From Bacteroidales bacterium (GTDB taxonomy: Bacteria > Bacteroidota > Bacteroidia > Bacteroidales > UBA12077): a stretch of DNA of 64,000 nt. Positions 19,101 through 26,271 of this stretch are shown here, one piece after another. Made by a program: the position numbers and the translations under genes. Location: the NCBI GenBank assembly GCA_003446015.1, contig DMBU01000093.1:1-64000 (forward strand). Direction: 5' to 3'. The first letter of the stretch is position 1. Each line of letters starts with the position of its first letter. Under the pieces are notes generated by a model. That model did no database searches. It saw only the letters and a program-made list of their open reading frames with translations, and was not told where the DNA came from.

Positions 19101-19291
19101 ATGTAACCTAAATCGTCTTGAAGAACATTATATACTTTTGATTGCAATCCTTCTTTTGCACCATAATAATCAAAATAATAGGTTTGGGCAGATAAATTAG
19201 ATATACTAAGCAGGATTACTGCATAAAAAAAAGTTATTCGCCTGAGTAAGCGAATAACTTTTTTTGTTTTCGGGTTATGTAAAAAAACCAT
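16106..19291 (-). CDS. Beta-propeller sensor with Y_Y_Y domain and SpoIIE-type phosphatase
   Basis: A 1061-residue inner-membrane signalling protein. A signal peptide (residues 1-36, ending NLSAQ) leads into two-component-regulator propeller repeats over about 40-680 (DLGYIWLATESGISKF, KGNLWIGTWGGGITRF and many more). A Y_Y_Y domain covers about 690-750, a membrane helix about 755-777, a coiled coil about 778-825, and a C-terminal PP2C/SpoIIE serine phosphatase follows. Phosphatase metal-binding motifs are intact: SGDFYW, AVDCTGHGVPGAF, FSDGYADQFGG and QIDDIVFV. The architecture matches hybrid two-component sensors, with a phosphatase in place of the histidine kinase, so it likely signals to an anti-sigma-antagonist-type target. 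It begins 14 bases after the TPR-caspase gene. Codons 9-22 hold a terminator-like hairpin. Confidence 0.9.
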   Translation of the reverse strand: MVFLHNPKTKKVIRLLRRITFFYAVILLSISNLSAQTYYFDYYGAKEGLQSKVYNVLQDDLGYIWLATESGISKFDGVNFKNYTSDDGLAPGGIKKIIKDSKGFIWMGHTSGGLSVFNEETILKHPISEFISMEITSLLFDKDGILWIATIGDGLIRLDNPYELNPEKLKYEQYKGRRLSDRVFSVILAKNDSVFFITDAGIRKYNKKDSSFVKHAPKGLTTYWQITEMFEDSRGDVWYGTYHGGLYRYIKEKNEFKIYDARDGLADNWVTTINEDSKGNLWIGTWGGGITRFNEGGFKTYNNKNGLLDLKIFKIIEDVEENILIATNDHGLTIFKGEKFEIYSTSDGLSSKQVSSVVQDDGGKFWFGTDKGISVYNPNAGVRGIKFAYYNQESNSIGDQIGYLKKDTDGNIWIGTGKSGVNMFNYKTGRFVHDPIINSYFPNQLVSAMEVDKQNQLWIGTMYGLIYHDINESKTQILTQINGLNGNDISVLYADSKDRVWVGVRGKGMNLIVDDSIIKFEIDLAFTPKCITEDKSGNIWIGTMAKGILISDGKKITRTINQNDGLLSNLINQLNVDEKNNIFVGTGRGLNKIDAEGNIHVYTEKSGFVGIETKENATYKDKEGNLWFGTVEGVIKYKPKHDVYNDIEPITHISRLRVNNKDREMILGQKFSYLENTIIFDYNSICLNNPDAVQYQIMLEPADKEWRPVTERAEETYSSLAPGKYTFKVKAKNSAGIWNTEPVTYTFTIRPPFYKTWWFILSLVALGVIAIISYIKVRERNLVKEKKILEEKVEERTAEVVQKSIELEKKNKDITDSIRYAKRIQTAVLPPEIPFENTFIFFRPKDIVSGDFYWLEKIGNKEMIAAVDCTGHGVPGAFLSILGHSMLTKIVREYGILEPAKILDQLDLEIINALHQKNVEGERIVNDGMDLALICYNKDTQILEYAGGYNPLIMVRNGELEEIKADRFPIGMTTVHDDKKFTNNEIKVEKGDTFYIFSDGYADQFGGNDGRKLRKKTMKDILLEIQNKSMAEQGKYLEEFILEWMKNYDQIDDIVFVGRRF
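19226..19265 (-). promoter_or_regulatory. Terminator-like hairpin inside the 5' coding region of the propeller/SpoIIE gene
   Basis: On the minus strand GTTATTCGC, an eight-base loop TTACTCAG and GCGAATAAC, flanked by A and T runs, form a perfect stem of 16 pairs followed by eight T. This is a textbook intrinsic terminator, but it covers codons 9-22 (residues TKKVIRLLRRITFF, the charged part of the signal peptide). It could attenuate transcription between the caspase and phosphatase genes, with translation of the first codons opening it. The structure is seen directly; the function is inferred. Confidence 0.6.
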
Positions 19292-19305
19292 ATTTTATTT
19301 TTTTG

Positions 19306-21663
19306 TTACTTATCTTTTGATATAAAGAAAAATGTTCCACCTTCATCTTGTAATCCATCAATCTTACCAAATTGTGGTTTTTGTTGTCCATCTTTTGCCA
19401 CGGCAACGGTTACTTTAGAAACAACATTCTCAATTGGCAAACAAGCATTTGGATTATTCCTTAGTGTATTTGCAAAAGTTCTTGTAAATTGAGAATTATC
19501 AACAGCTAATTCGTATCCGGCTGAAGAAAATACCTGAGAAGATTTAAACTTAGTAGCTTCCCAATCACCGCAATCACGGTCTTTTAAGCCAGAACGCATT
19601 GCCTGATAGAAAGTTGGTCCTGATTCACAAGCATCTGTAATTACCAATGTATGTGTAACAAATGTTGCATAAGATTGTAATGCTGCTTTTAAGGTACTAA
19701 TATTAAAATATGTAAATTCATCATCGCGTGTTGCATCTGTTGGCACCCAATATCCTATATCATTAATAAACTTGCCATGTCCGGCATACCAAACAAGAAG
19801 TGAGTTCACCTGATTGCTTCTTACTAAATCTCTAAGCTCAATAGCAAAGAATTTTTCCATATCGGCTTTTGACATGTTTTGCTTATGAAGAATATTATGT
19901 ACTTTATAATTGGCTAGAGCCGCTTTCATCATGCTAACATCTTTAACCGGTCCTTCAAGACTGGCAAAAGTTTCATAATCTGAATTTTCAATAAAGATCA
20001 CCCATGTTTTTCCCATTGGGTTTTCCTGAGAAATCTCAAGTCCTTCACGATTGATTTTAAAAGTCATTTCACCAACATTGCCATAAACATCTTCTGCTTT
20101 TACAACAAATGAGTTTTTATTTGCAATGTCAATTGTAGCATAAAATTCAGGGTTATTTGCATCGACAGAATAACTTGCTGTCATTTCATCTACAATGATA
20201 CTTTTAATTTTATTTTCATCAGCAATACGTCCTTCAACATATAACTTTCTGTTTTCAACATCCATATAAATTTCCCCTGTTGAAGATGCATATGGAGCAA
20301 TTAAACTAATCTGAGGCGGATTAATTTCTGTTCGTGTTAACTTGTAAATTGTTGCTAAAACATTGTTATAAACGTCAGCCACTGCAACAGAAACAGTTTC
20401 TTTCCCGGCAACATTTAACGTAATTGTAAATTCGTTGTTCTCTGCATTTTCATCAAATGCAACATCAACACCATCAATTTTTGCATATTGAATATCGCTT
20501 TGGTCAGTTATTTTACCTTTAAGGGTAACTTCAACTGCATCTTCAACAACATTTAGTGAGTTTCCTTCTCTTTCAACAGGTTCAAAAAAAGTTAAATTAG
20601 GTTTATTGCCTTCTCTGTTTAGTTCATATAAACGACTTTTTACAACTTCCATGTGCTCTTTCGCTTCTGCATCATTTTTATCAGATAAATCAGCGTAAGC
20701 CTGATAATCGGCAATTGCTTTTGCGTATTGAGTAATTTCTTCGTTAGATTTTGCACGATGGAAGTATGCAAGTGCATTTTGGGAATCTAATGAAATAACC
20801 TTACTGAAATCATTGATTGCACTCTGATGTTGATTAAACTCCTGATAGTATAACCCTCGTGCAAAAAATGCTTCTTTATCATCCGGAGCAAAAATGATCA
20901 TTTTTGACAAGTCGTTTATTGCACTAGGATAGTCTATTTTTTCCTTGTAAATCTGACTTCTTATCCAAAGCGCTTCTTTATACTTAGAATCAATTCCCAG
21001 TGCCTGGTTACACGCTATCAATGATTGGTCGTATTTTTTTGCTTTAAATAAAACATCAGCTAAAGCAACATAGGTTTCTTTAACATTTGAAGCTTTTTCA
21101 ATAGATTTTCTATAATCAGTTTCGGCCTGATTATAATTTTCAAGTTTATCGTTAATAAATCCTCTGCTGGAATAATTTTGCGCAGTTTCGTTTAATTTAA
21201 TTAATTCATTACTTTCATTTAAAGCTTTATCGTATTGCTCAAGGGCGATATACGATTCCATTTTAAACTTGTAAGCATTAATATGTTTCTTATCTAATAC
21301 AGTAACCTTTGCAAGCATAGGAATCGCTTCTTCATATTGTCCCAGCTCATAGTACAATCTTCCTGCATTATAATAAATTGATTCGTCTTTATTTTCAAAG
21401 GCTGTAGCTCTTTTATAATCTCCGGCAGCTTCAGTTTTTTTGCCTGCTTTTTCATATGCTTCAGCTCTGGCAACATAAGCTTCGGTGTACTCAGGGTTCT
21501 CTTCAATCAGTTTTGAAAACTGAGCTATTGCATCTTCATAATTCCCTGATGCAACAAAATCTTTACCTGTTGTATATAACTTTGGACTACATTCTACAAA
21601 CGAAATAAGTACCAGTAACATTGGGGTAAAGAATAACGTACGTTTAAATTTGTATTTTCTCAT
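19306..21663 (-). CDS. TPR-repeat protein with C-terminal caspase (C14) domain
   Basis: A 785-residue envelope protein. The N-terminus is a signal peptide or lipoprotein-like leader (LLVLISFVECSPK; the Cys could be lipidated, though the preceding residues are atypical). About eleven TPR motifs follow (residues about 35-350), then two Ig-like repeats (about 385-550: VTLKGKITDQSDI, LYVEGRIADENKI). The caspase domain spans about 555-785. The catalytic dyad is intact: His629 in WYAGHG and Cys679 in ITDACESG. Caspase-family hydrolases cut after Arg/Lys or Asp. The propeller/SpoIIE gene follows 14 bases downstream, so both are probably one operon. Its target is unknown. Confidence 0.88.
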   Translation of the reverse strand: MRKYKFKRTLFFTPMLLVLISFVECSPKLYTTGKDFVASGNYEDAIAQFSKLIEENPEYTEAYVARAEAYEKAGKKTEAAGDYKRATAFENKDESIYYNAGRLYYELGQYEEAIPMLAKVTVLDKKHINAYKFKMESYIALEQYDKALNESNELIKLNETAQNYSSRGFINDKLENYNQAETDYRKSIEKASNVKETYVALADVLFKAKKYDQSLIACNQALGIDSKYKEALWIRSQIYKEKIDYPSAINDLSKMIIFAPDDKEAFFARGLYYQEFNQHQSAINDFSKVISLDSQNALAYFHRAKSNEEITQYAKAIADYQAYADLSDKNDAEAKEHMEVVKSRLYELNREGNKPNLTFFEPVEREGNSLNVVEDAVEVTLKGKITDQSDIQYAKIDGVDVAFDENAENNEFTITLNVAGKETVSVAVADVYNNVLATIYKLTRTEINPPQISLIAPYASSTGEIYMDVENRKLYVEGRIADENKIKSIIVDEMTASYSVDANNPEFYATIDIANKNSFVVKAEDVYGNVGEMTFKINREGLEISQENPMGKTWVIFIENSDYETFASLEGPVKDVSMMKAALANYKVHNILHKQNMSKADMEKFFAIELRDLVRSNQVNSLLVWYAGHGKFINDIGYWVPTDATRDDEFTYFNISTLKAALQSYATFVTHTLVITDACESGPTFYQAMRSGLKDRDCGDWEATKFKSSQVFSSAGYELAVDNSQFTRTFANTLRNNPNACLPIENVVSKVTVAVAKDGQQKPQFGKIDGLQDEGGTFFFISKDK

Positions 21664-21710
21664 CTTATAGTGTTTTTAATATTCCGATGGTTAAAAGATT
21701 AATAATCTAT

Positions 21711-21718
21711 CAAATTTA
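21711..21718 (-). promoter_or_regulatory. Probable -7 promoter box for the caspase operon
   Basis: TAAATTTG on the minus strand fits TAnnTTTG and lies 47 bases before the ATG at 21663. No clear TTTG is found at the -33 position. Confidence 0.4.
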
Positions 21719-21764
21719 CAAAAGGTTTTAATTATTTTAAAATTTTATGATCAATGAATTCATT

Positions 21765-22850
21765 TTATTGATTAAATATATCCCGTTTTTTGATAAACGT
21801 TAATTTACTGTTACCCAGATAATCATTATATAAATATTCCTGTTCTATTCTGGGAGCTTGTATCCCTTTTTTAAATTCTTTTTCTCCATAAAAAATTCTG
21901 GCTTCATCCCATAAATCATTCTCAATAAAAGAATTTAAAACTTGCTCTCCTCCTTCAATAATAACTGATTGAATATCTTCATTAATTAGTATCTGAAAAA
22001 GTTGAGAGTAAAAATCCTTTTCATAATTAACAAATTTGATACCAATATTTTCATTAAAGAACTTTATTCTTCCCAAATTAGTCGATTCATCAGCTATTAC
22101 AATGGTTTTAGCTATATCATCAAAAACGTGAAGATTTGGAGGCAATCTTAAATTTCGATCAAATACAATACGGATAGGATTCTTTCCCTTCCAAAGTCTT
22201 GTTGTTAAACTTGGATTGTCTGCTAAAGCAGTATTGGTGCCAATTAAGATGGATTGTTCTTCGGAGCGCCACTTATGGACTAAGGTTTTGGCATATTCGT
22301 TAGTTATCCAGGTTGGCTCAACAGAACCACCATTATTTCTTATTACATCAATAAAACCATCTTTTGTTTGTGCCCATTTTAGAATAATATAGGGTCTCTT
22401 TTTTTCATGAAATGTGAAAAATCTTTTATTAAGGTCTCTTGACTCTGATTCCATAACTCCAGAAACAACATTACATCCGGCTTCTTTCAATATTTGAATT
22501 CCCCGTCCAGATACATGCGCAGCTGTATCCACAGTTCCTATTATAACATTTGGAATCTTTAAAGTGGCAATCAAATTTGCGCAAGGTGGTGTTTTCCCAT
22601 AATGAGCGCAAGGCTCTAAATTTACATACAAACTCGCTTTTGATAATAAATTCTTATCCTTCACAGAATTAATTGCATTTACCTCGGCATGTGGCTCACC
22701 ACTTTTTCTGTGATACCCTTCACCAATAATTTTACCATTGTAAACAATAGCAGAACCAACCATCGGATTTGGCGAAGTGTTCCCTGCACCTAATTTTGCT
22801 AAATCAAGGCAACGCTGCATATATTTTTCATGAATTGTTCTATTGATCAT
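21765..22850 (-). CDS. ribD: Bifunctional pyrimidine deaminase/reductase of riboflavin synthesis
   Basis: A 361-residue cytoplasmic enzyme catalysing the deamination and side-chain reduction steps of riboflavin synthesis. The N-terminal deaminase domain (about 1-145) has the zinc site: HAEVNA, and two Cys in EPCAHYGKTPPC. The C-terminal reductase domain (about 150-361) begins with RPYIILKWAQTKDGFID and contains VIIEGGEQVLNSF. Length is usual. No other rib genes are near. The start is only 22 bases from the divergent prmC, so the promoters must overlap the neighbouring coding starts. Confidence 0.95.
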   Translation of the reverse strand: MINRTIHEKYMQRCLDLAKLGAGNTSPNPMVGSAIVYNGKIIGEGYHRKSGEPHAEVNAINSVKDKNLLSKASLYVNLEPCAHYGKTPPCANLIATLKIPNVIIGTVDTAAHVSGRGIQILKEAGCNVVSGVMESESRDLNKRFFTFHEKKRPYIILKWAQTKDGFIDVIRNNGGSVEPTWITNEYAKTLVHKWRSEEQSILIGTNTALADNPSLTTRLWKGKNPIRIVFDRNLRLPPNLHVFDDIAKTIVIADESTNLGRIKFFNENIGIKFVNYEKDFYSQLFQILINEDIQSVIIEGGEQVLNSFIENDLWDEARIFYGEKEFKKGIQAPRIEQEYLYNDYLGNSKLTFIKKRDIFNQ

Positions 22851-22872
22851 ACAAATTAATTAAATTTGAACA

Positions 22873-23733
22873 ATGGCATCAATTATTAGCATAAAGAAAG
22901 TAATTTCAAATATAAAATACGAATTAAAAGAATTTTATCCAATGAATGAAATTGACAGTTTCGTTTATTTGATTTTTGATCAATTATTTAATTACTCAAG
23001 GACTAAACTTTTAATTTCGAACGATATTGAAATATCAGAAGAATCGTACCAAATGATCGTACAGATTATTCATGAACTTAAATCATACAAACCTATTCAA
23101 TATATTCTTGGTAATACAGAATTTTACAACTTGTCTTACCATGTTACTTCAGAGGTTTTGATTCCAAGGCCAGAAACCGAAGAGCTTGTTGATTGGATAA
23201 TTCAAGAAAATCAAACTAAATCATTGAAAATATTAGATATTGGGACCGGTTCAGGATGTATAGCAATTTCTCTGGCTAAGAACATTCATGGATCTTTAGT
23301 TTTTGCATCTGATATTTCCAATGATGCATTAATTTTAACCAGGAAAAACAGCAAATTAAATAATAGCGATATTCAAATCTTACATCTCGATATCCTTAAA
23401 CAAGATGTTCAGTTAAAAGAAAGGTTTGATATTATTGTTAGTAACCCACCTTATATAACAGAAAAAGAAAAAAGTTTAATGCATAAAAATGTTCTTGATT
23501 TTGAACCGGAACTAGCATTGTTTGTTTCTAATGAGAATCCATTAATATTCTATAAAGCCATAATTAATTTTAGTTTAAATCATTTAAATCCCGGAGGGAA
23601 ACTTTATGTTGAGATTAATGAAGCTTATGGTAAAGAAACGTCGGTTTTGCTTGAAGAGAATTTCTTTCATAACATTGAGCTTAAAAAAGATATTAATGGT
23701 AAAGATAGAATGTTACGAGGCATTTTAAGATAG
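22873..23733 (+). CDS. prmC: Peptide chain release factor N5-glutamine methyltransferase
   Basis: A 286-residue SAM-dependent methyltransferase that modifies the GGQ glutamine of release factors 1 and 2; prfB lies 1.4 kb downstream. The SAM motif is ILDIGTGSGCIAI (about 120-132) and the catalytic NPPY is in IVSNPPYITEKE (about 192). The N-terminal helical domain (1-90) ends with YKPIQYILGNTEFY, the release-factor-binding region. A -7-like TAAATTTG (22861-22868) is immediately before the ATG, which would make a very short leader. recX follows seven bases downstream. Confidence 0.95.
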   Translation: MASIISIKKVISNIKYELKEFYPMNEIDSFVYLIFDQLFNYSRTKLLISNDIEISEESYQMIVQIIHELKSYKPIQYILGNTEFYNLSYHVTSEVLIPRPETEELVDWIIQENQTKSLKILDIGTGSGCIAISLAKNIHGSLVFASDISNDALILTRKNSKLNNSDIQILHLDILKQDVQLKERFDIIVSNPPYITEKEKSLMHKNVLDFEPELALFVSNENPLIFYKAIINFSLNHLNPGGKLYVEINEAYGKETSVLLEENFFHNIELKKDINGKDRMLRGILR

Positions 23734-23740
23734 TCATAAG

Positions 23741-24226
23741 TTGAAACCCGGAAAATCGATATCACTAAAAGAAGCAATTGTAAAAGCGCAAAATATTTGT
23801 GCTGAACAAGAGAAATGTGAATATGATATCCGAAAGAAATTATATGATTGGAAACTTCCGTTAACAGACCACGATGCAATCATTGAATCATTATTAAAGG
23901 ATAATTTTATTGATGAAAAAAGATACGCACAATTTTATGCAAAAGATAAATTTTATTTTAATAAGTGGGGTAAAATAAAAATCGAATACACCTTAAAACA
24001 AAAAAATATTTCATCAGAGAATATTAATAATGCGTTGGCCGAAATACCCGAAATTGATTACCATAATCTTCTGGAAAATGAATTAATTAAAAAAATAAAA
24101 ACACTTAAAGATAAGGATGAATATACTATAAAATCTAAGTTAATACGATTTGCTATATCTAGAGGATTTGAAAATGGCAAGATATTTGATATGGTTTCAA
24201 CAATTATTGAAAAGTACTATAAATAG
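23741..24226 (+). CDS. recX: Regulatory protein RecX
   Basis: A 161-residue helical protein of the RecX family, which limits RecA filament growth. Family-like helices are seen in CEYDIRKKLYDWKL, DEKRYAQFYAKDKF, WGKIKIEYTLKQKNIS and IRFAISRGFENGKIFDM. It starts with TTG at 23741, seven bases after the prmC stop, and no in-frame ATG fits the family start. Co-transcription with prmC is likely; recA is not in the window. Sequence similarity within RecX is low, but length and the repeated three-helix pattern agree. Confidence 0.85.
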   Translation: MKPGKSISLKEAIVKAQNICAEQEKCEYDIRKKLYDWKLPLTDHDAIIESLLKDNFIDEKRYAQFYAKDKFYFNKWGKIKIEYTLKQKNISSENINNALAEIPEIDYHNLLENELIKKIKTLKDKDEYTIKSKLIRFAISRGFENGKIFDMVSTIIEKYYK

Positions 24227-24298
24227 ATAGTTTTTTGATAGAAATTTTAATTAATTTTACAATACAAAACTGAAAAATCTAAAACCAAAAATGCAATT

Positions 24299-24330
24299 TT
24301 TGTAGTTGAATAAATTATTGTTTATCTTGA
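24299..24330 (+). promoter_or_regulatory. Promoter for the 24415 lipoprotein gene
   Basis: TTTG (24299-24302), 20 bases, TATCTTGA (24323-24330), with one deviation in the -7 box. The implied leader is about 80 bases and AT-rich. Confidence 0.5.
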
Positions 24331-24414
24331 GTCACCAGAAATAATAAAAATTCATTATTAAAAAAATTAAAAAATAAGGATTCAATTAATTACTAAATTC
24401 TAAAAATCGAAGTT

Positions 24415-25008
24415 ATGAAAACAAACATTTACAAACCATTAGGTTTACTTTTAGCAGGTGCTGTTGTTCTTGGAAGTACATTTACCAGCTGTAAATCGAA
24501 AAAAGAAGTTACAGATGTTAAGAACGAAACTTTAATTGAAGTTTATTGTTCAGGACCTGAATACAGAAGTGATAAAAATAATTTTAGAGCAAATGCTACT
24601 GGCGAAAGTACAGATATGGAAATTGCACGTAAAAAAGCAAGTAGTAACTGTAAAGCTGCTTTAGCCGCTCAAATTGAAACAACTATTAAAGGTGTAACTG
24701 ACAACTATGTTAACTCAAGAGAATTTAACAATGTTGAAGAAGTTGAAGAAAGATTTGAAGCACTTAACAGAGAAGTTGTAAACCAACAGCTTAATAATGT
24801 TAGAACTATTTGCGAGAAATTAACTCAAACAAAAACAGGTACTTACAAATGTTACATGGCTATCGAAATGGGAGTTGATGCAATGGAAGAAGCATTAAAC
24901 AATAAACTTTCTAAAGACCAACGTTTAAAAGTTGATTACGACTACGAAAAATACAAAGAAACTTTCGATAAAGAAATGGAAAAATTAGAACAAGGTGGTG
25001 GATATTAG
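24415..25008 (+). CDS. Lipoprotein of unknown function, LPP20-like
   Basis: A 197-residue protein with a lipoprotein signal peptide ending STFTSCKSKK (Cys26). The central part (GPEYRSDKNNFRANATGESTDMEIARKKASSNCKAALAAQIE) resembles the LPP20/FlgP-like fold, in which renamed gene products become small outer-membrane lipoproteins. The C-terminal third is charged and helical (LSKDQRLKVDYDYEKYKETFDKEMEKLEQ). It has its own promoter and strong terminator and so is monocistronic. No enzymatic motif is present. The role is unknown; an envelope structural function is plausible. Confidence 0.75.
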   Translation: MKTNIYKPLGLLLAGAVVLGSTFTSCKSKKEVTDVKNETLIEVYCSGPEYRSDKNNFRANATGESTDMEIARKKASSNCKAALAAQIETTIKGVTDNYVNSREFNNVEEVEERFEALNREVVNQQLNNVRTICEKLTQTKTGTYKCYMAIEMGVDAMEEALNNKLSKDQRLKVDYDYEKYKETFDKEMEKLEQGGGY

Positions 25009-25031
25009 CATCTTGTTAAGATAGCATTATT

Positions 25032-25055
25032 AAAGGGAGCTTCGCTCCCTTTTTT
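25032..25055 (+). terminator. Intrinsic terminator after the lipoprotein gene
   Basis: AAAGGGAG, loop CTTCG, CTCCCTTT, followed by a T run: a strong hairpin 24 bases after the stop. Confidence 0.9.
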
Positions 25056-25070
25056 GTTTATTGAATAATG

Positions 25071-25101
25071 TTTGAGAATCATTGCAATATTTGTAATTTT
25101 G
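25071..25101 (+). promoter_or_regulatory. Promoter for prfB
   Basis: TTTG (25071-25074), 19 bases, TAATTTTG (25094-25101): full match to the Bacteroidetes consensus, about 26 bases before the prfB ATG. Confidence 0.75.
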
Positions 25102-25127
25102 CCTTCTGACTTAAAAACAGAATCCTA

Positions 25128-26226
25128 ATGATAACCAGCGAACAATTAAAAGATTTAGAAAAGCGCCATGAAGCGCTGAGGAGGTATCTTTGACATCGAA
25201 AATAAATTAATCCGAATCGAAGAAGAAGAAGAAAAAACTCAAGAACCCGATTTCTGGGACGATCCAAAAGCTGCTGAAAAACAATTAAAACTCATATCCG
25301 GATTAAAAGAATGGACCAATGCTTATCATGAAATTACAACTCAAATTGAAGAATTAAAAATCGCTATTGATTTCTTTAAGGATGGCGAGTTCGATGAATC
25401 TGAAGTTCATAATCATTTTGATAAAACAGTTAAATTAATTGAAAAGATTGAACTTAAAAATATGCTTCGAAAAGAAGAAGACAGTCTAGGAGCATATTTA
25501 CAAATAAATCCCGGAGCAGGAGGAACGGAAAGTCACGATTGGGCAGAGATGTTAATGCGCATGTACATTCGCTGGGGCGAACGAAACAACTACAAAGTAA
25601 AAGAAGTTTATTACCTTCCTGGTGATACTGCAGGAATTAATACCGTAACCTTAGAGTTTGAGGGTGAATATGCCTATGGATATTTAAAAAGTGAAAATGG
25701 GGTTCACCGTTTAGTACGGTTATCACCCTTCGATTCAGCTAATCGACGACATACTTCTTTTGCCTCTGTTTATGTTTCACCAGTAGTTGACGATACCATT
25801 GAAATTATTATAAATCCAGCTGAGATTGAATTTGAAACCTATCGATCAAGCGGTGCCGGGGGCCAAAATGTAAATAAAGTTGAAACCGCAGTTCGCTTAA
25901 GACATCTACCTACAGGCATAGTAATCGAAAACCAGGAAACACGCTCGCAGTTAAATAATAAAGAAAATGCTTTGCGTTTACTCAAATCTCAGTTATACGA
26001 AATGGAGCTTCGAAAACAACAGGATGAAAGAGCAAAAATTGAAGGTGCAAAGAAAAAAATTGAATGGGGATCGCAAATAAGAAACTACGTATTACATCCC
26101 TATAAAATAATTAAAGATGTGCGTACAGGATTTGAAATGGGAAATGTTCAGGATGTTTTAGATGGAAATCTGGATGGGTTTATTAAAGCTTTTTTAATGG
26201 AATTTGGTGCTGAACAATCGACATAA
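25128..26226 (+). CDS. prfB: Peptide chain release factor 2, expressed by +1 frameshift
   Basis: Release factor 2 recognises UGA and UAA stop codons. Codons 1-21 (MITSEQLKDLEKRHEALRRYL) run from ATG 25128 to an in-frame TGA at 25191. A +1 shift at CTT-TGA-C continues as DIENKLIRIEEEEEKT to the stop at 26226, giving 365 residues, the usual RF2 length. The SPF codon-recognition motif (RLSPFDSANRRH) and the GGQ loop (residues 244-246, SSGAGGQNVNK) are intact. A gene call beginning at 25462 would miss the N-terminal third. PrmC, which methylates the GGQ glutamine, is encoded nearby. Confidence 0.96.
25179..25194 (+). promoter_or_regulatory. Programmed +1 frameshift site of prfB
   Basis: Internal Shine-Dalgarno AGGAGG (25179-25184), then TAT, the slippery CTT TGA C (25188-25194). 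This is the standard RF2 autoregulatory site, where slow termination at UGA favours the shift. A short hairpin AGCGC/GCGCT (25162-25177) sits just before it. Confidence 0.95.
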
Positions 26227-26232
26227 ATTTAT

Positions 26233-26259
26233 GTAGGCTCATGACATGCATGAACCTAC
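26233..26259. terminator. Hairpin between convergent prfB and MuiA-like genes
   Basis: GTAGG-TCATG pairs CATGA-CCTAC with one bulge on each side and a short loop, placed between the two stops. There is no clear T run, so the assignment as bidirectional terminator is tentative. Confidence 0.4.
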
Positions 26260-26271
26260 CATATAAAATAG

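Noticed and set aside
25191..25193. In-frame TGA in prfB read as a broken gene
   Set aside because: The internal AGGAGG, CTTTGAC and the exact RF2 length after a +1 shift identify a programmed frameshift, not a pseudogene.
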